Source of the DNA: an uncultured Burkholderiales bacterium
Lineage (GTDB): Bacteria; Pseudomonadota; Gammaproteobacteria; Burkholderiales; Burkholderiaceae_C
Reading direction: 5' to 3'
Assembly: GCA_903861115.1 (NCBI GenBank)
Contig: CAIOTD010000097.1
Coordinates: forward strand, 1 to 44,960
Length of the DNA: 44,960 bases
In this document: piece by piece, positions 9,752 through 19,776 of the stretch
Numbering within the stretch: position 1 is the stretch's first letter
Layout: every line of letters starts with the position of its first letter
Notes under the pieces: generated by a model
The model's database searches: none
The model's input: the letters and a program-made list of their open reading frames with translations, nothing else
Told to the model about the DNA's origin: nothing
Translations under genes and position numbers: made by a program

Positions 9752-10243
9752 TCAAACTCTTAAGATCCGCTCGCCTCTGCCAATACCGCATGGTCCCGTT
9801 CTAACGGTCTCAAGAATTGCGGTGCTGTCAACGGCTTGCAAAAATGCATCGTTCTTGGCTTGGTCACCCGTGAGTTCAAGGGTGTAGCTCTTGTCGGTCA
9901 CATCGATGATGCGACCACGAAAGATATCGGCCATGCGCTTCATTTCCTCGCGCTCTTTGCCCACAGCCCGAACTTTGACAAGCATCAACTCTCGCTCTGT
10001 GTAGGGGCCTTCGGTCAAATCGACCACCTTCACCACCTCAATCAAACGGTTCAGGTGTTTGGTAATTTGCTCAATGACATCGTCCGAACCTGTGGTTTGG
10101 AGGGTCATCCTTGAAAGGCTGGGATCCTCTGTCGGGGCGACCGTCAAAGACTCGATGTTGTAACCCCGAGCTGAGAAGAGTCCAACCACACGTGACAAGG
10201 CACCGGGCTCGTTTTCTAAAAGAACAGAAATAATGTGTTTCAC
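9752..10243 (-). CDS. ilvH: Acetolactate synthase small (regulatory) subunit
   Basis: 163 residues starting at GTG with a strong GAGGAAG ribosome site (10249-10255). The N-terminal ACT domain reads HIISVLLENEPGALSRVVGLFSARGYNIESL, as in IlvH, and a second C-terminal regulatory domain ends in GPCGIGRGERILRV. It activates the catalytic subunit and mediates valine feedback inhibition. It lies between ilvB (111 bp upstream) and ilvC (32 bp downstream). Confidence 0.97.
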   Translation of the reverse strand: MKHIISVLLENEPGALSRVVGLFSARGYNIESLTVAPTEDPSLSRMTLQTTGSDDVIEQITKHLNRLIEVVKVVDLTEGPYTERELMLVKVRAVGKEREEMKRMADIFRGRIIDVTDKSYTLELTGDQAKNDAFLQAVDSTAILETVRTGPCGIGRGERILRV

Positions 10244-10354
10244 AATGGCTTCCTCTTTTTGAGGCCCTTGCCTAAGAATGGGTTATTCATGGGCTTGGCG
10301 ATCAATAGATTCAACAAAAAAAATAATCAATCTTCACACCTTCTCAAGTGTGAA

Positions 10355-12142
10355 TCAAAGATCCTCGCTACCCAACAGCATCTCCGTGATGCCCTTACCG
10401 GCTTGCACCATGGGGAAGACGTTTTCAGTGGGGTCGGTTCTAAAATCCATGAAGACGGTTCTGTCCTTGAGGGCTCTTGCCTCTCGCAGAGCAGGCTCCA
10501 CGTCCTCATGACGCTCAATGAGCATGCCCACATGACCATAGGCTTCAGCCAATTTCACAAAGTCAGGCAACGCATCCATGTAACTGTGACTGTAACGACC
10601 TGAATATTCAATTTCTTGCCATTGGCGCACCATACCAAGATAACGATTGTTCAAAGCCATGATCTTGATGGGCGTGTTGTATTGCAAACAAGTCGAGAGC
10701 TCTTGGATACACATTTGTACCGAACCTTCGCCCGTCACACAAAAGACCTCTGACTCTGGCTTGGCCAATTTGATGCCCATCGCATAAGGAATCCCTACAC
10801 CCATGGTGCCCAAACCGCCCGAATTGATCCACCTTCTGGGCTCGTCAAAGCGGTAATACTGGGCGGCCCACATTTGGTGCTGCCCCACATCCGATGTAAC
10901 GTAAGCATCTGCATCTTTGGTCATGTTCCAAAGGGTTTCAACCACATACTGAGGTTTGATCACAGAGGTGTTCGAGCGATCGTATTTCAAGCAGTCACGC
11001 GAGCGCAAGATCTCCAAACTCTCCCACCAAGCCGCAAGCGACTTGGGGTCAATTTTGTGCGCGCTTTCCTTGACCATTGCAATCATCTCTGTCAACACTT
11101 CCTTGACGTCTCCCACAATGGGCACGTCAACTTTGACACGCTTGGAAATGCTGGAAGGATCGATGTCAATGTGAATGATTTTTCGCTCATTTTGGGCAAA
11201 GTGCTTGGGGTTGCCAATCACTCGATCATCAAAGCGAGCACCGACGGCGAGCAACACGTCACAGTTTTGCATTGCGTTGTTGGCTTCAATGGTGCCATGC
11301 ATGCCCAGCATGCCAAGGAATTTTCTGTCCGATGCGGGATACGCGCCCAAGCCCATGAGTGTGCTCGTACAAGGCACGCCAAGCATGTCCACCAAGGTTC
11401 TTAGCTCATGAGAGGCCTCACTCATCAAAACGCCACCGCCCGTATAGATAAAGGGGCGTTTGGCATTTTGGAGAAGTTGGAGCGCTTTTTTGATTTGTCC
11501 TGAATGACCCTTTTTCACAGGGTTGTAAGACCTCATCTCAATGCTTTCATGGTAACCATGGTACATGGTTTTATTGAAAGAGACATCTTTGGGAATGTCC
11601 ACCACAACAGGACCTGGACGACCTGTTTTGGCAATGTGAAAGGCCTTCTTGAGGGTCACGGCCAAATCTTTGACGTCCTTGACCAAAAAATTGTGCTTAA
11701 CTATGGGGCGTGTAATGCCCACGGTATCGCATTCTTGAAATGCATCCAATCCAATGGCATGCGTCGGCACTTGGCCGGTGATGACCACCAAGGGAATGCT
11801 GTCCATGTAGGCCGTCGCAATCCCTGTGATCGCGTTGGTGACGCCGGGTCCAGAGGTCACCAAGGCAACACCAACATCGCCTGTCGCTCTGGCATAGCCA
11901 TCGGCTGCGTGCACAGCGGCTTGCTCGTGGCGAACCAAGACGTGTTGAATGGTGTTTTGTTTGTAGAGCGCATCGTAAATGTACAAAACGGCACCGCCAG
12001 GGTAGCCCCATACATATTTCACGCCTTCGGCTTGCAGGGCCTTGACCATCACTTCTGAGCCCATCAGCTCGACGGGTGTTTCGTTGTACGCGTGAAGTGG
12101 ATTTGCAGCAACTGCAGTTGCTTGCGATTTATTCGTGTCCAT
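10355..12142 (-). CDS. ilvB: Acetolactate synthase catalytic subunit (biosynthetic)
   Basis: 595 residues with the three thiamine-diphosphate enzyme domains. The catalytic Glu lies in VRHEQAAVHAADGYARATG, the central domain contains VGARFDDRVIGNP, and the cofactor motif region is VTGEGSVQMCIQEL...NNRYLGMVRQWQ. The usual GDG is GEG here, as in other betaproteobacterial IlvB/IlvI proteins as I recall them. It condenses pyruvate units to acetolactate or pyruvate with 2-oxobutyrate. It is the first gene of the ilvBHC operon. An extra N-terminal segment of about 25 residues precedes the conserved GSEVMVKALQAEGV. Confidence 0.97.
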   Translation of the reverse strand: MDTNKSQATAVAANPLHAYNETPVELMGSEVMVKALQAEGVKYVWGYPGGAVLYIYDALYKQNTIQHVLVRHEQAAVHAADGYARATGDVGVALVTSGPGVTNAITGIATAYMDSIPLVVITGQVPTHAIGLDAFQECDTVGITRPIVKHNFLVKDVKDLAVTLKKAFHIAKTGRPGPVVVDIPKDVSFNKTMYHGYHESIEMRSYNPVKKGHSGQIKKALQLLQNAKRPFIYTGGGVLMSEASHELRTLVDMLGVPCTSTLMGLGAYPASDRKFLGMLGMHGTIEANNAMQNCDVLLAVGARFDDRVIGNPKHFAQNERKIIHIDIDPSSISKRVKVDVPIVGDVKEVLTEMIAMVKESAHKIDPKSLAAWWESLEILRSRDCLKYDRSNTSVIKPQYVVETLWNMTKDADAYVTSDVGQHQMWAAQYYRFDEPRRWINSGGLGTMGVGIPYAMGIKLAKPESEVFCVTGEGSVQMCIQELSTCLQYNTPIKIMALNNRYLGMVRQWQEIEYSGRYSHSYMDALPDFVKLAEAYGHVGMLIERHEDVEPALREARALKDRTVFMDFRTDPTENVFPMVQAGKGITEMLLGSEDL

Positions 12143-12298
12143 TTGATTAAACCTTTGTGAATTTCTAACTGAAAAACCTTGGGTGCCTCTTCGTGCATTC
12201 TTATGAAATCACGTCGAGACTTAAGACCTGAGGCCATAGACGTTGATACGTCAAACCCAGACCCGTTTTTTATGTGTTTTTATCGAACACAGCCTGCT

Positions 12299-12328
12299 AT
12301 TATCTCATTTTTTTCGATAGACTGTCAC
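12299..12328 (-). promoter_or_regulatory. Candidate sigma-70 promoter for ilvBHC
   Basis: On the minus strand GTGACA (12323-12328) and GATAAT (12299-12304) are separated by 18 bp. This would give a leader of about 150 nt before the ilvB ATG. No leader peptide rich in Ile, Val or Leu was seen in that leader, so classical attenuation is not supported. Confidence 0.5.
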
Positions 12329-12429
12329 CCTTGGGGCCTAATTATCAGAAATATGGTGTAATTCTGTCTTGAAACGCACGCGATGCTTTTCACGCCCCCT
12401 CATGCACCGAAATTGGACATCTCTCAGCC

Positions 12430-12996
12430 TTGGCCACAGAAAAAGAACTCTCTGACTTTTTAAAAAGCGTTGAAAAACGTGCTTTTAAGCGTTCGATCTA
12501 CCATGTGAGAGACGAGGAAGCGGCGCTTGACATTGTCCAAGACAGCATGATGAAATTGGCTGAGCATTACGCTGAAAAGCCTGCCAATGAACTGCCCATG
12601 CTGTTTCAAAGAATTTTATCGAATACCACATTGGATTGGTTCAGGCGGCAAAAAACCAAAAACGCCCTTTTCTCCAATTTCAACGAATTTGAGTCCGAAT
12701 CGGGCAACGACGAGATGGATTTCCTTGAAATCAAGGCCTCCGAGAGCGAAACGCTCATGAGCGAGAGTGCCGAGCAGAATTTTTCTCACACCCAAAACGT
12801 CCAAGAAATTGAAGAAGAGATAAAAAAACTGCCCGCACGTCAACGAGAAGCCTTCCTTCTGCGTTATTGGGAAGAGCTTGACGTTTCTGAAACAGCTTCG
12901 GCAATGGGTTGCTCGGAGGGAAGTGTAAAAACACATTGCTCCAGAGCCATTCAAGCACTATATTCGGCATTAGCCGCCAAAGGAATCAAGCCATGA
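12430..12996 (+). CDS. ECF-type RNA polymerase sigma factor
   Basis: 188 residues. Region 2 spans about residues 15-80 (EEAALDIVQDSMMKLAEHY ... LSNTTLDWFRRQKTKN) and region 4 about 128-185, with the helix-turn-helix VSETASAMGCSEGSVKTHCSRA. An acidic linker (residues 95-125) separates them. No in-frame ATG exists between the upstream stop at 12370 and the conserved region; the only good choice is TTG at 12430, with a weak ribosome site. The stop overlaps the next gene as ATGA, so the sigma factor and the DUF3619 membrane protein are translationally coupled. That arrangement is usual for sigma/anti-sigma pairs, although DUF3619 is not an established anti-sigma family. Confidence 0.9.
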   Translation: MATEKELSDFLKSVEKRAFKRSIYHVRDEEAALDIVQDSMMKLAEHYAEKPANELPMLFQRILSNTTLDWFRRQKTKNALFSNFNEFESESGNDEMDFLEIKASESETLMSESAEQNFSHTQNVQEIEEEIKKLPARQREAFLLRYWEELDVSETASAMGCSEGSVKTHCSRAIQALYSALAAKGIKP

Positions 12997-13442
12997 CGAC
13001 TGGTTTTAAACAAACTTTCAGCCCTCAAGACGTGTTCGCTAGACAAATTGCCAGCGGATTGGATGCCTCATTGGAGGATTTGCCCCACCACGTGAGTGAA
13101 AGACTGCGTGTGGCCAGACTTCGCGCGTTGACTTTACAAAAGAAACCTGTCCAGCAACCCGTTTTTGCCCCCTCCATCCAAATCCAAAATGGTGTGGCCA
13201 CCCTAAGTGCTGGACCAACGAACAACCATTTTTGGGAAAAATTGGTCTCTCTTTTCCCTTTGCTGGTCCTTTTGCTCGGACTTGTGGTCATTTATGAGTT
13301 CCAAAATGAGCTCCGAGCACGTGAGCTCGCTGATGTTGATCAAGCTTTGTTGCTCGATGAATTGCCACCCGATGCCTACACCGACCCAGGCTTCTTGAAG
13401 TTTTTGAGTGTCCCAAGAGAATCGATCGAAGGCCAGCAATAA
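12993..13442 (+). CDS. DUF3619 family single-span membrane protein, possible anti-sigma partner
   Basis: 149 residues from the ATG overlapping the sigma stop. An N-terminal soluble part (1-80) contains ASLEDLPHHVSERLRVARLRAL, a pattern seen in DUF3619 proteins. One membrane helix covers about residues 84-104, and a short C-terminal part carries the family signature DELPPDAYTDPGFLKFL. With positive charges on the N-terminal side, the N-terminus should be cytoplasmic. Function is unknown; coupling to the sigma gene and the topology (cytoplasmic helix-rich domain, one span, short periplasmic tail) make an anti-sigma role a reasonable guess. Confidence 0.85.
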   Translation: MTTGFKQTFSPQDVFARQIASGLDASLEDLPHHVSERLRVARLRALTLQKKPVQQPVFAPSIQIQNGVATLSAGPTNNHFWEKLVSLFPLLVLLLGLVVIYEFQNELRARELADVDQALLLDELPPDAYTDPGFLKFLSVPRESIEGQQ

Positions 13443-13444
13443 CA

Positions 13445-14284
13445 ATGCGCTTGAGCCTGAATTTTTGCAGCTTTGGAATTTGTCTTTTTAAGACATTCAG
13501 AGGGCCTGCGCTTGGGGCTTTTAAGAATAAAAAGGCCTCTCAATTCGACTCAATAGGGATATTCGGACTTTTCCTGCCTCTGGTGATCCTTGTTCTAGGC
13601 CCCTCCCTCAGCCAGGCCCAATCCCTGAGTGCGGACACCCCTTCTACAAATGCACCCTCAGGCATTGCCCCAGGGTCCATGGTGACTGGCTTGAGCCCCT
13701 CAGCGGCCAACCCAACTTCAGGCAAGACAGAAGCGCCCGCCTCAGACACCAACCTCAACAGCAAGCCGTCTTCGCCCATCGCCAAACCTGTTTCGTCTTC
13801 CCCAAAATGGACCGATTTGACGGGAAAACAGCAATTCGCACTTCGCCCATTGATCGAGTTGTGGCCGGAAATGAGTGAGACCCAAAAACGCAAGTGGTTA
13901 ACGCTTTGCGCCAACTTTTCTGAGCTCAATGCGAAGGACCAAGAAAAACTGCAAGCCAGAATGTCACAGTGGAGCGTGCTGAGCCCTCAGCAAAGGGCAC
14001 AGGCTCGAGTCATCTTTGCGCAGGTTCAACAGTTTGAAGGCGACGAAAGGCTGAACAAATGGCAACAGTACCAAGCCTTGGCCCCAGAAAAAAGAAATGA
14101 ACTCGCTCAAAACTTAAATGTCATGCCCAACAGCGCAGCCATTTCCCCCAAGCCCAAAGCCTTGGGCACAAGCAACACCTTGGCTTATCAGTCCGCTCTC
14201 CAACCCAGCCACCTGAGACTCCAAGCCGATCAAGTGGGCACCAAAACACTTTTGCCCCCGCGGCGAAACAACCCTGCGCCCTGA
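13445..14284 (+). CDS. DUF3106 family exported protein
   Basis: 279 residues, starting 2 bp after the DUF3619 stop. A hydrophobic segment at about residues 38-58 (FGLFLPLVILVLGPSLSQAQ) is the likely export signal, preceded by an unusually long basic N-terminus. A Ser/Pro/Ala-rich linker (60-115) follows. The helical DUF3106 domain (about 118-230) starts WTDLTGKQQFALRPLIELWPEM and contains RKWLTLCANF and LSPQQRAQARVIF. Its role is unknown; the domain recalls small periplasmic helical sensors but no homology is claimed. The annotated C-terminus may be frameshifted: see 14283-14369. Confidence 0.82.
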   Translation: MRLSLNFCSFGICLFKTFRGPALGAFKNKKASQFDSIGIFGLFLPLVILVLGPSLSQAQSLSADTPSTNAPSGIAPGSMVTGLSPSAANPTSGKTEAPASDTNLNSKPSSPIAKPVSSSPKWTDLTGKQQFALRPLIELWPEMSETQKRKWLTLCANFSELNAKDQEKLQARMSQWSVLSPQQRAQARVIFAQVQQFEGDERLNKWQQYQALAPEKRNELAQNLNVMPNSAAISPKPKALGTSNTLAYQSALQPSHLRLQADQVGTKTLLPPRRNNPAP

Positions 14285-14369
14285 TGAAATGCGTCTGCAA
14301 GGGCTTGAAAAACGTGCCTTGCACCGTTTAAAGTACAGCGACGCCCAACTCCACACGCTTACAGCTTAA
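14283..14369 (+). other. Possible frameshifted C-terminal tail of the DUF3106 gene
   Basis: Just after the stop at 14282-14284, another frame continues with protein-like sequence: PDEMRLQGLEKRALHRLK, then YSDAQLHTLTA and a TAA at 14367-14369, 11 bp before the RDD gene. Removing one C from the CCCCC run near 14255 would join it to the upstream frame. It could be an assembly error, a natural frameshift or chance. Confidence 0.4.
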
Positions 14370-14380
14370 AAAACGCTCCC

Positions 14381-14905
14381 ATGACCCCGCAAAATGCCCC
14401 ATCCATCCTGAGGCGAATGGCATGTTTTACCTACGAGGGTATCTTGATCTTTGGCGTCGTGTTCATCTCTGGCTTGGTGTTCACCATCGTGATCGACGCC
14501 CTCATGCCCAGTGCTTCCACTGACCCCATCTCCAAATCCTTGGCCTATCGCTCGGTCTTTCAGGCCTTTATTTTCTGTATTTTGACCACTTACTTTGTTT
14601 ACTTTTGGCGCCGTGGTCAAACCCTAGCGATGAAGACTTGGCACATCCAAGTTCTAGACCTCCAAGGCGAGCATCTCAGCACGTCCATGGCCCTAAAGAG
14701 ATGGATCAGCGCTTGGGTATGGTTCATACCGCCTCTGATGGCTTTGACACCCTTTTCAATGAGCATGGCAGAGCGCGGGGTACTTTGCCTGGGGTGGGTA
14801 TCCATCTGGGCCACTTTGGCACGCTTTCAATCCCACAAACAATTTTGGCACGACGTTTGGTCAAACACCCAATTGGTCGAGCACAGCCCGCCCCCATCTC
14901 AATGA
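14381..14905 (+). CDS. RDD family membrane protein
   Basis: 174 residues with three to four predicted helices (about 22-42, 60-78, 108-125). The start RRMACFTYEGILIFGVVFISG carries the arginine of the RDD motif, and RRGQTLAMKTWHIQVLD is the conserved second signature. The function of most RDD proteins is unknown; some act in ion exchange or as accessory membrane proteins. It ends the sigma / DUF3619 / DUF3106 / RDD group and is probably on the same transcript. Confidence 0.88.
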   Translation: MTPQNAPSILRRMACFTYEGILIFGVVFISGLVFTIVIDALMPSASTDPISKSLAYRSVFQAFIFCILTTYFVYFWRRGQTLAMKTWHIQVLDLQGEHLSTSMALKRWISAWVWFIPPLMALTPFSMSMAERGVLCLGWVSIWATLARFQSHKQFWHDVWSNTQLVEHSPPPSQ

Positions 14906-14964
14906 CCTCAAGGCGTCACGAAGACATCACAAAACTGTCATGGATTTGAGTGAGAATTCTAGGG

Positions 14965-15366
14965 ATGAAGAAAACAGACACCATCAATCCGCAAAAGAAA
15001 AGACGTGGTTTTAGTCGCGTTTACCACGCCTTTGGATTTTCACTGGCGGGACTGAAGGCGGGGTGGTATGAGCCGGCTTTTCAGCAAGAAGCCTGGGTCT
15101 TTATTGTGCTGTTGCCCTGTGCTTTCTTTTTGGGGGCCAATTGGGTTGAAGTGTGCTTGTTGATCGGCACCGTGATTTTGGTCATGGTGGTTGAATTGCT
15201 CAACACCGCTATCGAGTCTGCCATTGACCGACACGGACCCGACTGGCATGAACTCTCCAAAAGAGCAAAAGATTTGGGCTCAGCGGCGGTTTTGCTCAGC
15301 TTGCTGTTTTGCATTGCTGTTTGGATCTGCGCTGTTTGGCAACGCATTGGGCCTCTGACCCCTTGA
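14965..15366 (+). CDS. dgkA: Diacylglycerol kinase
   Basis: 133 residues from the ATG at 14965 (an in-frame GTG at 14950 is the alternative). It has the DgkA fold: amphipathic N-terminal helix with FSRVYHAFGFSLAGLKAGWYEPAF, three membrane helices, and the catalytic signature ELLNTAIESAIDRHG with the conserved Glu and Asn. The kinase phosphorylates diacylglycerol in the inner membrane, returning it to phosphatidate. It lies 59 bp after the RDD gene. Confidence 0.95.
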   Translation: MKKTDTINPQKKRRGFSRVYHAFGFSLAGLKAGWYEPAFQQEAWVFIVLLPCAFFLGANWVEVCLLIGTVILVMVVELLNTAIESAIDRHGPDWHELSKRAKDLGSAAVLLSLLFCIAVWICAVWQRIGPLTP

Positions 15367-15375
15367 GTCAAGGGG
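15359..15375. repeat. Short inverted repeat over the dgkA stop codon
   Basis: CCCCTTGA and TCAAGGGG flank a single G, covering the dgkA stop. It lies in the 31-bp convergent gap between dgkA and the P-II gene. It may stop transcripts or protect mRNA ends, but it lacks a clear T tract. Confidence 0.5.
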
Positions 15376-15397
15376 GGCGAGACCAACCGCTCAACGC

Positions 15398-17430
<2,033 letters not shown>

Positions 17431-17444
17431 ATAAAAATACGGTT

Positions 17445-18632
17445 ATGAATCGATCCAATTATGTCATTGAGGTGCACGATTCGATGTCAACCATCGAAAA
17501 AACCCAATGGAATGCGCTTCTTTTGTCTGATTCTGTCCCGACTCCTTTTTTGCGCTTTGAGTATTTGAATGCCATGCACGAGAGTGCCAGCGCGGTCACC
17601 GAATCGGGTTGGACGTGCAAATACGTCACCCTTCACTTGGACAAACAACTTGTTGGCGCATGTCCACTTTACTTAAAAACCCACTCCTATGGGGAATATG
17701 TGTTTGACTGGGCTTGGGCCCAAGCCTACCAAAGGCATGGCCTGCATTATTATCCCAAGGCCTTGATCGCCTCCCCTTTCAGTCCAGTGCCGGGCAGCAG
17801 ATTATTGGCCCAAGACGAAGAAAAACGACTGCATCTTTTGCAAGCCGTTTTGGACCTGTGCCTGACCTGGGGAGTCTCATCCCTGCACATGCTCTATGCA
17901 AGCGAAGCAGACATGCGTGCGGCCCAGGCGTGCCATATGCTTCAAAGACAAACGATCCAGTTTCACTGGACCAATCGCGACCCACAGGGTCAACCGTTTG
18001 AAAGCTTTGATGCTTTTTTGAGCTCTCTGAATCAAGAGAAAAGAAAGAAAATCAAACAAGAGAGAAAAAAAGTAACTCAAGCACAGGTTGATTTCAAAGC
18101 CTTTGAGGGCCCTGACATCAAGGACGAACACTGGGCGTTCTTTTACCGCTGCTACCAACAGACCTATTTGGAACATGGAAACGCGCCCTACATCACACGG
18201 GCCTTCTTTGAATCCATGCAGCACGAGATGCAAGACAACTGGGTGATGTTCATTGCCCATCGTTTGGGGCAACCCATTGCATGCAGTTTGGTCGCGTTGG
18301 AAAGAAACGAAAAACAACAAGCCGTGGTGGCTTATGGGCGCTATTGGGGCGCACTAGAGAGAGTGGACTGCTTGCACTTTGAGGCTTGTTACTATCAACC
18401 CTTGATTTGGTGCATTGACAAAGGCGTTGAGCGATTTGAAGGGGGCGCACAAGGCGAGCACAAAATGGCTCGCGCGCTCTTGCCCGTTAAAACACACAGT
18501 GCCCATTGGCTTGCTCACCCCTCATTTGCCAAAGCAGTTGATGAGTTCCTCACCCAAGAGGGACAACACATGGACGAATATTTAGAGCACCTTCAAGAAA
18601 GAAATCCATTCAAGACGAGTGGCTTGCTTTGA
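17445..18632 (+). CDS. FemAB-like / GNAT protein (DUF482, PF04339-type)
   Basis: 395 residues. The start resembles the FemAB-like family: a serine-rich beginning, [16 protein letters not shown], then [35 protein letters not shown]-type sequence (about residues 65-105) and [12 protein letters not shown]. The C-terminal GNAT lobe has [25 protein letters not shown] and [18 protein letters not shown]. Proteins of this type are predicted acyl or aminoacyl transferases without a settled substrate in proteobacteria. It is divergent from nadE and convergent with ppk2. It differs in subfamily from the GNAT protein at 6138-7178. Confidence 0.85.
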   Translation: [395 protein letters not shown]

Positions 18633-18702
18633 CGATGGCTTTTTTTTTAGAATGGACCGCTTTGCTTGACTTGTTTTTTAAGCATATAGCAACTTTTAAA
18701 AA

Positions 18703-19626
18703 TTAGTATTTCTCCGGAACAATCATGCCTTGCGGAATAGCATGTCGAATGTAATCGGGATTGCGAACCCGGTCAGGCATCACGATTTCTGGTTGATTGA
18801 CCTCGCTGTATTGAACCTGAGAGAGCAAGTGACTGATGCAATTCAAACGGGCCTTTTTCTTGTCAACCGCTTGCACCACCCACCATGGCGCCTCGGGAAT
18901 ATGGGTTCTCTCAATCATCGTTTCTTTGGCTCTGGTGTAATCTTCCCAACGACGGCGGCTCTCCAAGTCCATGGGACTGAGTTTCCACTGCTTCAAGGGA
19001 TCATGAATGCGACCTAAAAAGCGGGTGTATTGCTCATCATCGGTTATAGAGAACCAGTATTTGATGATTTGAATCCCACTTCGTGTGAGCATCTTTTCAA
19101 ACTCAGGGGCCGATTTGAAGAACTCCTCATAGTCATCGTCAGAGCAAAAACCCATGACCTTCTCCACGCCTGCACGGTTGTACCAACTGCGGTCAAATAA
19201 AACAATCTCTCCCGCAGCGGGAAGATGCGAGACGTAACGCTGAAAGTACCACTGGGTTTTCTCGCGATCATTGGGCGCTGGAAGAGCGGCCACACGACAA
19301 ATGCGGGGGTTGAGTCTTTGGGTTATGCGCTTGATGACACCACCTTTGCCTGCCGCATCACGGCCCTCAAACACAATCACCATGCGGTGCTTGTTGGACA
19401 CCACCCAATCTTGAAGCTTGACCAACTCGCCTTGTAATTTGATCAACTCTCTAAAGTAAAAACGCCTAAAGGCAATGGCCTCGGGTGAACGGGTGTCATC
19501 ATCACCAAACCCGACATCTTCGAATTCGTTTTCAAGCTCCTCATCCAAGCTGTCCATCATGTCGTCTCTTAATCGCTGCAATTGCGAGGAATCAAGCTGT
19601 ATTGGAGTTGCCATTTTGTTAACCAT
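18703..19626 (-). CDS. ppk2: Polyphosphate kinase 2 (class I PPK2)
   Basis: 307 residues with one PPK2 domain. The Walker A loop is FEGRDAAGKGGVIKR (about 86-100), the Walker B motif is FDRSWYNRAGVE (about 144-155), and the lid region contains RFLGRIHDPLKQWKLSPMD. PPK2 class I enzymes phosphorylate nucleoside diphosphates with polyphosphate, or run in reverse. An acidic N-terminal stretch of about 45 residues precedes the domain. The start at 19626 is not sure; a second ATG lies at 19614. A strong PHO-box-like repeat lies 38 bp upstream in the right orientation, so phosphate control is likely. It is divergent from the phosphatase genes. Confidence 0.95.
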   Translation of the reverse strand: MVNKMATPIQLDSSQLQRLRDDMMDSLDEELENEFEDVGFGDDDTRSPEAIAFRRFYFRELIKLQGELVKLQDWVVSNKHRMVIVFEGRDAAGKGGVIKRITQRLNPRICRVAALPAPNDREKTQWYFQRYVSHLPAAGEIVLFDRSWYNRAGVEKVMGFCSDDDYEEFFKSAPEFEKMLTRSGIQIIKYWFSITDDEQYTRFLGRIHDPLKQWKLSPMDLESRRRWEDYTRAKETMIERTHIPEAPWWVVQAVDKKKARLNCISHLLSQVQYSEVNQPEIVMPDRVRNPDYIRHAIPQGMIVPEKY

Positions 19627-19663
19627 TTAATAATTGAAAGTCTTTTGAGCATAAGAAGCTCAA

Positions 19664-19681
19664 ATGACATTTTGATGACAA
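19664..19681 (-). promoter_or_regulatory. PHO box facing ppk2
   Basis: On the minus strand two direct repeats, TTGTCAT and ATGTCAT, are separated by CAAA (11-bp period). Each matches the PhoB half-site CTGTCAT at six of seven positions. It ends 38 bp upstream of the ppk2 ATG. Confidence 0.72.
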
Positions 19682-19714
19682 GATTTTTCACATCAAAAAT
19701 GAAACTCATTGTCT

Positions 19715-19732
19715 GTGTCATTAAATTTACAT
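19715..19732 (+). promoter_or_regulatory. PHO box facing the alkaline phosphatase genes
   Basis: On the plus strand GTGTCAT and TTTACAT are separated by TAAA (11-bp period). The first unit matches CTGTCAT at six of seven positions and the second at four. It lies 44 bp before the start of the first phosphatase gene, where a PhoB site would activate a promoter. Confidence 0.6.
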
Positions 19733-19776
19733 CAAGAAAACTTAAGCTCCGCCTTGTCTATGTTTAAAGGTGAACC

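Noticed and set aside
11504-12058. 184-residue open frame on the plus strand
   Set aside because: Antisense to the N-terminal part of ilvB; no motif or ribosome site.
12143-12290. Possible attenuator leader peptide before ilvB
   Set aside because: No short peptide rich in Ile, Leu or Val and no terminator hairpin with a T tract could be found in the leader.
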